Shown: positions 1-6,880 of the stretch, one piece after another | Position numbering within the stretch: position 1 is the first letter of the stretch | How the letters are laid out: each line of letters starts with the position of its first letter | Assembly (NCBI GenBank): GCA_944381295.1 | Contig: CALWKP010000055.1 | Span: 1 to 12,289, forward strand | Direction: 5' to 3' | From: an uncultured Clostridia bacterium | GTDB taxonomy: Bacteria; Bacillota; Clostridia; Oscillospirales; Acutalibacteraceae | Length of the DNA stretch: 12,289 nt | Program-made: the position numbers and the translations under genes | Notes under the pieces: model-generated | Database searches by the model: none | Seen by the model: only the letters and a program-made list of their open reading frames with translations | Told to the model about the DNA's origin: nothing

Positions 1-48
1 TTGGCTGGCGACGGCCCGGGACAATAGGAAAACGCCAACATTTTATAT

Positions 49-124
49 TCCTCAATAGCTCAGTCGGTAGAGCATGCGACTGTTAATCGCAGGGTCGTTG
101 GTTCGAGCCCAACTTGGGGAGCCA
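49..124 (+). tRNA. tRNA-Asn (anticodon GUU)
   Basis: The stretch folds as a complete cloverleaf. The acceptor stem is TCCTCAA (49-55) with TTGGGGA (114-120). The D arm is GCTC/GAGC. The anticodon stem is TGCGA (75-79)/TCGCA (87-91) around loop CTGTTAA, with anticodon GTT at 82-84. The T arm is GTTGG/CCAAC with loop TTCGAGC. The discriminator base is G and the 3' CCA is encoded (122-124). The anticodon GUU reads Asn codons AAC and AAU. The 48 bases before it hold no recognisable promoter or second tRNA, so the transcription start may lie outside the window. Confidence 0.97.
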
Positions 125-125
125 G

Positions 126-174
126 AAAACTACGGTCATGGTTTTGTTTCAGAATCGGTGGCCGTAGTTTTTTT
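126..174 (+). terminator. Rho-independent terminator of the tRNA-Asn gene
   Basis: AAAACTACGGTC (126-137) pairs with GGCCGTAGTTTT (160-171) as a 12-bp stem with one G-U pair and a 22-base loop. The T run covers 168-174. It begins one base after the tRNA CCA end, so it probably ends the tRNA transcript. The next gene starts only 34 bases after the T run. Confidence 0.8.
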
Positions 175-208
175 ATTTCTTGTGTATCAGGGACAAGGGA
201 GGATCGAT

Positions 209-1150
209 ATGCCAGCAGACCGAATTCACGATTTTATTATTCTGGAACCTGCTCAAATTTCTTTGCTTTTTTCGCTGTTCGACCCTATGCTGACAGTGCT
301 TGATTTTTCCCTGATCCGCGACAGCATGAGCAATACAGGCTATCGGGTAACGACAACAAAGGGAAACTATCTGCTGAAAGTTTACTCCAACACAACGGAT
401 AAAATCGAAACAGCAGTTTATCGGTATCTGCAAGGGAAAATAAATGTCCCGGAACTTTTCACTTATGACGGAAGTAAGCAGCGTTTTCCGTTTGCTTATA
501 TGATTCTGGAATTTCTCGATGGGGAAACCTTTGTTCATCGAGTACGAACATCATATCAATACCCGTCGGAAATGGCTTTTGAAGTTGGCAAAATGTGCGC
601 AACGCTTCATGAAAAGAAATATCCGTACGATGCCTTATTGGACGAAAATTTGATGTTGTCGGAAAAGATTCCGGGTACCCGCAAAAAGATTCTGTACTTG
701 CTCCAGGGGAAACCGGCAGAATCTTTCCGGTCGGAAACGGTTGTGCGGCTAAAAGAATTTATTGCAGAAAATAAAAGGTTATTTGACCGAATTGAAGAAG
801 AAAGTTGTCTGTGCCATGGTGATTTTGGTTATGCCAATCTTATGGTTTCCGGCGAAAAGCTGTATCTGATCGACTTTGAATTTGCTTATTCCAGTAGTCG
901 TTATGTGGATATTGGACGGTTTTTTCGGAAAAAAGGCGACGACATCCAGAAACTTATCCATCAGGAAGTTTATGATGCTTTTGCTCAGGGCTATCATTCC
1001 ATTTCCTCTATCCCTCTGCCGAGTAATTGGCTAAAGCTGGCAAATTTGTGTGATATCAGTGCGCAGCTCTGCCTATTAAATTACGATCATATTCCCAAGG
1101 AGTGGCGGGAGGAAGTGGAGAACTCTATTTTGGACGCAATAAAACCCTAA
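209..1150 (+). CDS. Aminoglycoside phosphotransferase/choline kinase-fold protein, substrate unknown
   Basis: The 313-aa product is a kinase-like phosphotransferase (APH superfamily), presumably cytosolic, transferring phosphate from ATP to a small hydroxylated molecule. Visible landmarks are the strand lysine K57 in YLLKVY, the hinge-like FAYMILEFLDGE (95-106), the catalytic loop HGDFGYAN (203-210, with D205 as the expected base and N210 for metal) and the metal-binding IDFE (221-224), which takes the place of the kinase DFG. I chose ATG 209 because GGGAGGA lies 5 bases upstream. The frame stays open further upstream, but that part runs through the tRNA and its terminator. Later ATGs (287, 326) have no ribosome site. 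There is almost no room for a separate promoter after the tRNA terminator, so expression may come from readthrough. The gene looks more AT-rich than ppdK or the exporter genes, which hints at transfer. Antibiotic resistance cannot be claimed; a sugar, choline, homoserine or other metabolite kinase is equally possible. Confidence 0.8.
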   Translation: MPADRIHDFIILEPAQISLLFSLFDPMLTVLDFSLIRDSMSNTGYRVTTTKGNYLLKVYSNTTDKIETAVYRYLQGKINVPELFTYDGSKQRFPFAYMILEFLDGETFVHRVRTSYQYPSEMAFEVGKMCATLHEKKYPYDALLDENLMLSEKIPGTRKKILYLLQGKPAESFRSETVVRLKEFIAENKRLFDRIEEESCLCHGDFGYANLMVSGEKLYLIDFEFAYSSSRYVDIGRFFRKKGDDIQKLIHQEVYDAFAQGYHSISSIPLPSNWLKLANLCDISAQLCLLNYDHIPKEWREEVENSILDAIKP

Positions 1151-1200
1151 ACCGTTTTGCTGTAACACGTTTTTTATCACAGTCGTCCTCTCATCATATT

Positions 1201-1234
1201 GGGAAGGCGAAAGCATTTTTGCTTTCACCTTCCC
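1201..1234. repeat. Inverted repeat, 15-bp arms, TTTT loop
   Basis: GGGAAGGCGAAAGCA (1201-1215) pairs with TGCTTTCACCTTCCC (1220-1234) with one C-A mismatch and a 4-base loop. No T run follows on either strand, so it is not a classical terminator by itself. The loop-proximal core AAAGCA/TGCTTT also occurs in the hairpin at 6881-6911. Confidence 0.7.
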
Positions 1235-1247
1235 TGATTGCTTATCC

Positions 1248-1330
1248 AGCAGAACCCGGCAACTTTGTCAACGACGGCGTCAGCCGTTTATTTTATCGTT
1301 GACAAGGTTACCGGGTTCTGCTACTTTTTT
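1248..1330 (+). terminator. Long hairpin terminator after the phosphotransferase gene
   Basis: A 27-base arm (1248-1274, beginning AGCAGAACCCGG) pairs with 1296-1322 (ending CCGGGTTCTGCT) with only one C-A mismatch and one G-U pair. The 21-base loop contains its own 4-bp hairpin CGGC (1275-1278)/GCCG (1283-1286). TTTTTT follows at 1325-1330, so it reads as a plus-strand Rho-independent terminator about 100 bases past the stop codon. The stem is far longer than most terminators need. Confidence 0.7.
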
Positions 1331-1607
1331 GATTGTTTTAGGAGTGAATCGGCTTGTAGGGGAGGCTGATATTCTATCATAACTCTGTCGTTCGCCTTAG
1401 TTTATTATAGGAAGGCTTTATGACAGAAAGAGCTTGTAAAATATGACCGGGCTGGTTGCTTAGCGGAATTTTTTATATCTATACAGCCCGGCTATTGGTG
1501 AAGATTTTCGCTTTTGGGCGAGCTAATTAAAAAAATCTGCTGTTTGTTACTAAGAGTTCTTTTCGAATTTTGCAGGGGAGAACAAAATCAAGACATTGTT
1601 TTTGCCA

Positions 1608-2400
1608 TTATTCCACGTCCTGTAATGCGTCGTAGTCTTGTTCGCCGGTACGCACTTTGACGACTTTCGCGACATTATAAACAAAAATTTTGCCGTCCCC
1701 AATGTGCCCGGTATAGAGCGCTTTCGTGGCTGTATCAATAATTTTCTCTACAGGAATCTTGCATACGACGACTTCTACCTTTACCTTCGGGAGCAATGTC
1801 GCGTCTACTTCTGCACCACGGTATTTTTCCCCGCTGCCCTTCTGAATACCGCATCCCATGACCTGGGTGACGGTCATGCCGGTGACGCCGATCGCGTTGA
1901 GAGCTTCTTTCAGTACTTCAAACTTTGCCAGCTGAACGATCATAGCAACCTTGTGCATGCCGGAATCTAAGGCCGGAACCAACGGCGCCTCGCGCTCGAC
2001 CCGTACTGCGGCAGCAATTTGCGCCGGACTTTCCTTGTCAATCTCCGGCTGACCCAGATCGGTATTTTCGTTCACCGACAGATCCGCATAGCTGGCGTCG
2101 TTGATGGCGAAACCGGCATAGGCACTGGTCAGTCCATGTTCGTGGATATCCAAACCGTCGATCTCTTCCTTTTCAGAAACACGGAGTCCGACTGCCAGGG
2201 CCCCCAGGCGCCATTGACACAGTGAACAGAGACCGCGCCAACCGGGTTGTCGATACGGGCGATACGGTCAAAAAATTCCACAGAAAATACACACAATACG
2301 CCGGCGACCAATCCGATGATCGCTGCACCGTAAAGATAAATACCAGCATTAACGCAATAAATGCAAAAAAGATAAATAGCACAAATAGGAACCCATCCAT
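1608..2400 (-). pseudogene. Broken ammonium transporter-PII fusion (amt-glnB), 5' part deleted and frameshifted
   Basis: Reading leftwards, about 2335-2202 encodes an Amt C-terminal segment (GAAIIGLVAGVLCVFSVEFF, then DNPVGAVSVH). The frame is lost at a run of five C on the plus strand (2201-2205). One extra base would join GAWG to ALAVGLRVSEKEEIDGLDIHEHGLTSAYAGFAI, the usual Amt tail. A linker then leads to a PII domain (1958-1608, 116 aa) that looks complete: T-loop EKYRGAE, B-loop TGHIGDGKIFV and C-terminal VRTGE. Several hundred bases of channel sequence are missing upstream. Instead, 2400-2336 encodes a hydrophobic start (MDGFLFVLFIFFAFIALMLV) with GGGGGGACGG just upstream and a good promoter before it. 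I read this as the original 5' end joined to the 3' part by an internal deletion, or as a short foreign start. Amt-PII fusions are known in bacteria; PII normally gates ammonium uptake by sensing nitrogen and energy status. No ribosome site precedes the PII ATG, so separate PII translation is doubtful. Confidence 0.8.
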
Positions 2401-2424
2401 TTCCGTCCCCCCAATTTATCAAAT

Positions 2425-2453
2425 ATTATATACCGCTACCTTTCCGCTGTAAA
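2425..2453 (-). promoter_or_regulatory. Sigma-A-type promoter for the amt-glnB remnant
   Basis: On the minus strand, TTTACA (2453-2448) and TATAAT (2430-2425) are separated by 17 bases. The -10 is a perfect match and the -35 matches five of six. The predicted start lies near 2418, 18 bases before the ATG at 2400. Confidence 0.7.
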
Positions 2454-2710
2454 GACGGAAGTTTTTTGGAAGACCAGTCATCCGAAAAGGAGCATGGGAC
2501 ATGCTCAGCAGAGAAGCCAATAGACAGAATTCAAAAGGTTGTTACCTGAACCGCGATGATGTCGGCATAGAGTTACCATTTTGTCTGGTGAACTGACGGG
2601 AATGAATGATGCACTCAATCAGGCGGAGATCTGTGGAGAAAATTTTGTGACTAGGAAATCAATCTAAAAATAGAATAATTGCTATTTTTTATATAAAAAA
2701 CTATTCTTTA
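2454..2710. other. Intergenic region upstream of the marR operon
   Basis: No supported gene is present. A 7-bp hairpin, GAGCATG (2490-2496)/CATGCTC (2500-2506), lies near the left end. At 2666-2689, AAAAATAG pairs with CTATTTTT around an 8-base loop, and the 16-base palindrome TTTTTTATATAAAAAA (2685-2700) overlaps it, giving a very AT-rich stretch before the marR promoter. A frame of about 35 codons (2560-2667, +) is open, but it has no ribosome site and matches nothing I recognise. It could be a decayed gene end. Confidence 0.5.
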
Positions 2711-2739
2711 TTGACAAATAAAACAAAATATGATACGCT
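2711..2739 (+). promoter_or_regulatory. Probable promoter of the marR-ABC exporter operon
   Basis: A perfect -35 TTGACA (2711-2716) is followed after 17 bases by TACGCT (2734-2739), which keeps the T, A and final T of the -10 consensus. The better-looking TATGAT (2729-2734) is only 12 bases away, too close for this -35. The start predicted from the 17-base arrangement (about 2746) falls inside the palindromic operator. Confidence 0.55.
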
Positions 2740-2742
2740 TCC

Positions 2743-2779
2743 AATAGTTGCATATGCAACTATTGCGTACGCAACTATT
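2743..2779 (+). promoter_or_regulatory. MarR-type operator array
   Basis: AATAGTTGCAT (2743-2753) is followed directly by its reverse complement ATGCAACTATT (2754-2764), a perfect 22-bp palindrome. A second, overlapping palindrome TTGCGTACGCAA (2763-2774) is followed by another CTATT, so the half-site GCAACTATT occurs at 2756-2764 and again at 2771-2779. MarR-family dimers bind palindromes of about this size and usually repress their own operon. The position, between the promoter and the marR ribosome site, suits autorepression by road-block or promoter occlusion. Confidence 0.8.
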
Positions 2780-2808
2780 TCGACTGTCTTTGTCATGAGG
2801 TGTGAGTT

Positions 2809-3258
2809 ATGGCTTCTTTGATGCGTTTTGTGAACCGTACTACCCGCTGTTTTACCCTCTATCGAAATAATTGCCTGGAAACACAGGGGGTCAATGGGTA
2901 TCAGCACCTGTATATTATCAAAATCTGTAACGAGCCTGGTATTTTTCAGGATAAATTGGCAGATGAGATCTATGTCAACAAAAGCAGCGTAACACGTCAG
3001 CTTTCCCTTCTCGAGCAAAATGGGTTTATTTATCGGGAGCCTTGTCCCAAGGACCGCCGTCAAATGATGGTGTATCCCACAGAAAAGGCACTTGCTTTGT
3101 ACCCATCGGTGTTAGATGTGCGGAAATCCTGGAACGAGCGGATTGTGGAGGATTTCACCGAGGAGGAAAGGGAAACGCTGATCCGCCTCATGGAACGTGT
3201 CGCTGCAAAAGCAGAATCCCTTCTTTCTGAAATGGGAGAGGGAGGACATGCCGAATGA
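2809..3258 (+). CDS. MarR-family transcriptional regulator
   Basis: The 149-aa product has the length and layout of MarR-family winged-helix regulators, which act as homodimers and release DNA when they bind a ligand or are oxidised. The wHTH spans about residues 43-95. The recognition helix is around NKSSVTRQLSLLEQNGFI (57-74) and the wing around DRRQMMVYPT (82-91). The helical ends (1-40 and 100-145) would form the dimer interface. The start ATG 2809 has AGGTG six bases upstream; the ATG at 2821 has none. It is the first gene of the operon: its stop codon overlaps the exporter start as ATGA (3255-3258), so the two are translationally coupled. The palindromes just upstream make it the likely repressor of the exporter, probably induced by an exported compound. 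Three cysteines (residues 14, 22 and 40) are present, but I see no basis for calling it a redox sensor. Confidence 0.92.
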   Translation: MASLMRFVNRTTRCFTLYRNNCLETQGVNGYQHLYIIKICNEPGIFQDKLADEIYVNKSSVTRQLSLLEQNGFIYREPCPKDRRQMMVYPTEKALALYPSVLDVRKSWNERIVEDFTEEERETLIRLMERVAAKAESLLSEMGEGGHAE

Positions 3259-4976
3259 AACGGATTTTTGTCTATCTTCGCCCTCACGTACCGCGTATGA
3301 TTTTGGGGGTCATCATCAAATTTATCGGGACTATTATGGACCTCTTTTTACCTTGGATACTCTCGCATATGATCGCCAATGTCGTCCCGCTGAAAGATAT
3401 GGGGCTGATTTTGTTGTTCGGCCTTCTGATGCTGGTATGTTCGGTCGTCGCTTGGGCAGGGAATGTCCTAGCGAATCGTATGGCTTCGCGTGTTGCCAGG
3501 AATACGACGGAATGTTTGCGGCACGATCTTTTTTCGCGCATCTCCTACCTTTCCTGCCGGCAGACCGATGATTTTACGATCGCGTCGCTGGAATCACGCC
3601 TGACCACAGATACTTATAACATCCACCAGATGATCGGGATGATGCAGCGCCTGGGCATCCGTGCGCCAATTTTGCTGATCGGCGGCATCTCGATCACCAT
3701 TTTTCTGGAACCGGTGCTGACGCTGGTGCTGCTGGCAATGCTTCCGTTTGTCGGGTTTGCGGTGTTTTTTATTTCCCGCAAAGGAATCCCGCTTTATACC
3801 AAGCTCCAAAAAGCTGTGGACGCAATGGTCCGCGTCGTCCGTGAGAATGCTTCCGGAGTTCGGGTCATCAAAGCACTTTCCAAAACCGAATATGAAAAAG
3901 CACGGTTTTCCCGGGTGAACCAGGATGTCGTAGACCGTGAAACCAAAGCGTCCGTTACGATGGCAGCGAGCAATCCTTTGATGAACCTTTTCCTGAACGC
4001 CGGGCTGACCCTGGTAGTCGTTGCCGGCGCGTTCCGGGTCTATGAGGGACAGACTGAGACCGCAACGATCCTGGCGTTTTTGACGTATTTTACGATCATC
4101 CTGAATGCATTGCTCTCGATCAACCGCATGTTTGTACTGTACTCACGCGGGGCAGCTTCTGCAAAGCGAATCGGCGAGGTGCTGGACACCCCGATGGATC
4201 TGCAGCAGGGCGAACCCGATCATGTGGATACCCCCTATCATATCACGTTTGATAACGTCAGTTTTGCTTATCATACCGGCAGGAAGGAAGCTGTTTCCGA
4301 TATTTCCTTTGCGCTGAAAAAAGGAGAAACACTTGGGATTATCGGGCCGACCGGATGCGGGAAAAGTACCATCGTCAACCTTCTGGTCCGGTTTTATGAC
4401 CCGGACAGCGGGAGCATCCGGATTCAGGGCGACGATATCCGCGGAATCCCGGAAGCGGAACTGCGGGCAAAATTTGGGATGGCGTTTCAAAACGATGTGC
4501 TATTTTCTGATACGATCGCAGAAAATATCCGCTTTGGGCGCGATTTGAATGAGGATGCAGTAAATAAGGCAGCAGAATGTGCGCAGGCGGCCGGATTTAT
4601 TTCGGAAATCGACGAAGGATTGGACTATCATTTGACCATCCGGGGCTCGAACCTGAGCGGCGGACAAAAACAGCGGGTACTGATCGCCCGTGCAGTCGCG
4701 GCGCATCCGGAAATTCTGATCCTGGACGATTCCTCCAGTGCGCTGGATTACCAGACAGACGCGCGGCTGAGAAAAGCGCTGCGGGAAAACTGCGGCGACA
4801 CCACCGTGATTGTGGTGGCGCAGAGGGTGAGTTCCATCCGGCATGCAGACCACATTCTGGTGATGGAGCAAGGAAAAGCGGCAGGGTATGGGACGCATGA
4901 AGAATTGATGCAGACCTGTGAGCCGTACCGGGAAACCAGTATTTCGCAGATGGGAGGTGGAGATATTGGCGAATAG
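3255..4976 (+). CDS. Heterodimeric ABC exporter, half with the degenerate ATP site
   Basis: The 573-aa product is a half-transporter of the multidrug/lipid exporter type, with an N-terminal six-helix membrane domain (about residues 13-295) and a C-terminal ATPase domain. ATPase motifs in order are Walker A GPTGCGKST (364-372), the Q-loop glutamine Q412 in FQNDVLF, signature LSGGQ (467-471), Walker B ILILD (487-491) and SALD in the D-loop. Two positions are non-canonical: the catalytic glutamate after Walker B is Asp (D492) and the H-switch histidine is Gln (Q523 in VVAQRVSSI). Both changes are typical of the degenerate-site subunit in heterodimers such as TM287/288, LmrCD and BmrCD. The substrate cannot be told from sequence; drugs or peptides are usual for MarR-controlled pairs. 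The start ATG 3255 overlaps the marR stop, with GGAGG nine bases upstream (3241-3245). The 3' end overlaps the next gene. Confidence 0.94.
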   Translation: MKRIFVYLRPHVPRMILGVIIKFIGTIMDLFLPWILSHMIANVVPLKDMGLILLFGLLMLVCSVVAWAGNVLANRMASRVARNTTECLRHDLFSRISYLSCRQTDDFTIASLESRLTTDTYNIHQMIGMMQRLGIRAPILLIGGISITIFLEPVLTLVLLAMLPFVGFAVFFISRKGIPLYTKLQKAVDAMVRVVRENASGVRVIKALSKTEYEKARFSRVNQDVVDRETKASVTMAASNPLMNLFLNAGLTLVVVAGAFRVYEGQTETATILAFLTYFTIILNALLSINRMFVLYSRGAASAKRIGEVLDTPMDLQQGEPDHVDTPYHITFDNVSFAYHTGRKEAVSDISFALKKGETLGIIGPTGCGKSTIVNLLVRFYDPDSGSIRIQGDDIRGIPEAELRAKFGMAFQNDVLFSDTIAENIRFGRDLNEDAVNKAAECAQAAGFISEIDEGLDYHLTIRGSNLSGGQKQRVLIARAVAAHPEILILDDSSSALDYQTDARLRKALRENCGDTTVIVVAQRVSSIRHADHILVMEQGKAAGYGTHEELMQTCEPYRETSISQMGGGDIGE

Positions 4977-6756
4977 GACAGCGGTACAGGCCGGACAATC
5001 GAATACCGGGGAACGGAGGCTGAAAGATCGAAAATATGTCATTTTGCGGCTCTGGAAATACCTTTATCATTACAAATGGCTGTTAGCGCTGGCATTTGTG
5101 CTCACGGTTGCCGGAAACCTGTTCGGACTGGTAGGCCCCATGCTCTCGGGATACGCGATCGATGCGATCGTGGGGCCTGGAGACGTCAATTTCCCGAAGG
5201 TATTCTGGAACGCCGCATTGATGATTGGGTTTTATATCCTGTCGTCATTGCTCTCGTATATTTTAAGCCGCATTATGATTGTCCTGAGCCAGAAAACCAT
5301 TTTCCAGATGCGCAAGGATGTTTTTGACAAACTGATGCAGCTACCTGTCGGGTATTTTGACCGCACCCAGGCCGGTGATATCATCAGCCGGATTTCCTAC
5401 GATATCGATACAGTCAACGCATCGCTTACCAACGATCTTTTGCAGATCTGCACGAGCGTCATTACCGTGGTGGGGTCGCTGGTCATGATGCTGCTGATCG
5501 CACCGGAACTCGTCAGCGTGTTTGTGGTGACGATCCCTATCTCCATTGTCCTGACCCGGTATATGGCACGGAAGGTCCGGCCGTTGTTCCGGAAACGTTC
5601 GGCGAAGCTTGGCGAACTCAACGGGTTTGTGGAAGAGATTGTGAGCGGACAGAAAACGACAAAAGCATACCATCAGGAAGAAACGATGATTTCCCGGTTT
5701 GACCAGAAGAATGAAGAAGCTGTGGACGCCTATTACAATGCGGATTACTATGGCAGCATGACAGGGCCTTCTGTCAACTTTATCAATAACCTGTCGCTTT
5801 CGCTCATCAGTGTTCTGGGAGCGGTATTGTTTTTATTCCAGCGGATATCGCTCGGTGATTTGTCGTCATTTGTATTGTATTCGCGCAAGTTTTCCGGACC
5901 AATCAATGAAGTAGCGAATATTTTAAGTGAACTGCAATCTGCGTGTGCAGCGGCAGAACGGGTATTCCGGTTGATCGATGAAGAACCGGAACGGGAAGAT
6001 GCACCTGACGCAGAAGAATTAACAGAAGTGCAGGGAGACGTCCGGATGGAACACATCAAATTCGGATATTTTCCGGGGCAGGAGATCATTCATGATCTAA
6101 GCTTTCACGCGGAACCGGGAAGTCTGACAGCCATTGTCGGACCGACCGGGGCAGGAAAAACAACGCTCATCAACCTGCTGATGCGGTTTTATGACCCGCA
6201 GGAAGGAAGCATCCTGGTGGATGGAAAAGAAATTCAGGGATTGACCCGGAAAAGCCTGCGGCGGGCGTATACGATGGTATTGCAGGACACCTGGCTGTTC
6301 ACGGGGACGATCTATGAAAATGTGGCGTACGGGAAAGAGGACGCGACAAAAGAGGACGTCATCCGGGTATGCAAGGCAGCGTACATTCATGACGCGATCA
6401 TGCAGATGCCGGACGGATATGAGACGGTACTGACAGGGGAAGGGTCTGGGCTGTCGAAGGGACAAAAGCAGATGCTGACGATCGCGCGGGCAATGCTTTT
6501 GGATTCCAAGATGCTGATTTTGGATGAAGCGACGTCAAACGTCGATACACAGACGGAAAAGAAAATCCAGCAGGCGATGCAGGAACTGATGAAAGGAAAG
6601 ACCAGTTTTGTAATAGCGCACAGGCTTTCGACGATACAAAATGCGGACCACATTCTGGTGGTACAGGACGGGGACATTGTAGAACAAGGGACACATGAAA
6701 GCCTCATGGCAAAGAACGGGGTTTATGCGAATTTGTATTATTCTCAGTTTCATTAA
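4966..6756 (+). CDS. Heterodimeric ABC exporter, half with catalytic Walker B glutamate
   Basis: The 596-aa product has six membrane helices (about residues 38-325) and an ATPase domain: Walker A GPTGAGKTT (392-400), Q440 in LQDTWLF, Walker B MLILDE with the catalytic glutamate E521, and H-switch H552 in AHRLSTI. Its signature is LSKGQ (496-500), with Lys replacing the second Gly of LSGGQ. In the head-to-tail dimer this altered signature faces the Walker A/B of the upstream subunit, so all the changes seen in the pair fall in one ATP site and leave the other canonical. I chose TTG 4966, which has GGGAGGTGG five bases upstream and overlaps the previous stop by 11 bases. The frame also allows GTG 4918, which has no ribosome site. 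The N-terminal tail before helix 1 is longer than in the partner. Confidence 0.94.
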   Translation: MANRTAVQAGQSNTGERRLKDRKYVILRLWKYLYHYKWLLALAFVLTVAGNLFGLVGPMLSGYAIDAIVGPGDVNFPKVFWNAALMIGFYILSSLLSYILSRIMIVLSQKTIFQMRKDVFDKLMQLPVGYFDRTQAGDIISRISYDIDTVNASLTNDLLQICTSVITVVGSLVMMLLIAPELVSVFVVTIPISIVLTRYMARKVRPLFRKRSAKLGELNGFVEEIVSGQKTTKAYHQEETMISRFDQKNEEAVDAYYNADYYGSMTGPSVNFINNLSLSLISVLGAVLFLFQRISLGDLSSFVLYSRKFSGPINEVANILSELQSACAAAERVFRLIDEEPEREDAPDAEELTEVQGDVRMEHIKFGYFPGQEIIHDLSFHAEPGSLTAIVGPTGAGKTTLINLLMRFYDPQEGSILVDGKEIQGLTRKSLRRAYTMVLQDTWLFTGTIYENVAYGKEDATKEDVIRVCKAAYIHDAIMQMPDGYETVLTGEGSGLSKGQKQMLTIARAMLLDSKMLILDEATSNVDTQTEKKIQQAMQELMKGKTSFVIAHRLSTIQNADHILVVQDGDIVEQGTHESLMAKNGVYANLYYSQFH

Positions 6757-6830
6757 ATAGTTCGTTCAAATGCAATAAGAATTTTCTTTAGAAAAAGTGC
6801 GGGCACTAAGGCCCTATCCCATTGACAGCC

Positions 6831-6879
6831 AGGAGGAGGTCACGACGTGTTGCCCGCAGATCCGTCCCCCATCGTATGA
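6831..6879 (+). other. Possible 10-codon leader-like ORF with strong ribosome site
   Basis: AGGAGGAGG (6831-6839) is followed after seven bases by GTG (6847). The frame reads MLPADPSPIV and stops at TGA (6877-6879), two bases before the perfect hairpin at 6881. This is the layout of a leader peptide before an attenuator, but no plus-strand gene follows. It may be chance or the remnant of a lost gene's leader. Confidence 0.2.
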
Positions 6880-6880
6880 A

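Larger units (their letters stand above)
1151..1607. other. Intergenic region with hairpins, no gene seen
   Basis: This 457-base gap lies between the plus-strand phosphotransferase and the minus-strand amt-glnB remnant, which converge on it. Its first half holds two strong inverted repeats (listed separately at 1201-1234 and 1248-1330). A third, weaker one pairs CCGGGCTG (1447-1454) with CAGCCCGG (1484-1491) around a 29-base AT-rich loop. No reading frame here looks coding and I recognise no RNA family. No clear minus-strand terminator for the remnant is visible. Confidence 0.6.

Noticed and set aside
74..208. Upstream extension of the phosphotransferase frame to position 74
   Set aside because: The extension runs through the tRNA-Asn gene and its terminator and has no ribosome site. 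ATG 209 with GGGAGGA is far better.
2809..3063. Overlapping frames on the opposite strand of marR and elsewhere in the exporter genes
   Set aside because: They have no ribosome sites or family motifs and overlap well-supported genes. They are shadows of coding bias.
4918..4965. GTG 4918 as start of the second ABC subunit
   Set aside because: It has no ribosome site and would overlap the first subunit by 59 bases. TTG 4966 has GGGAGGTGG at good spacing.
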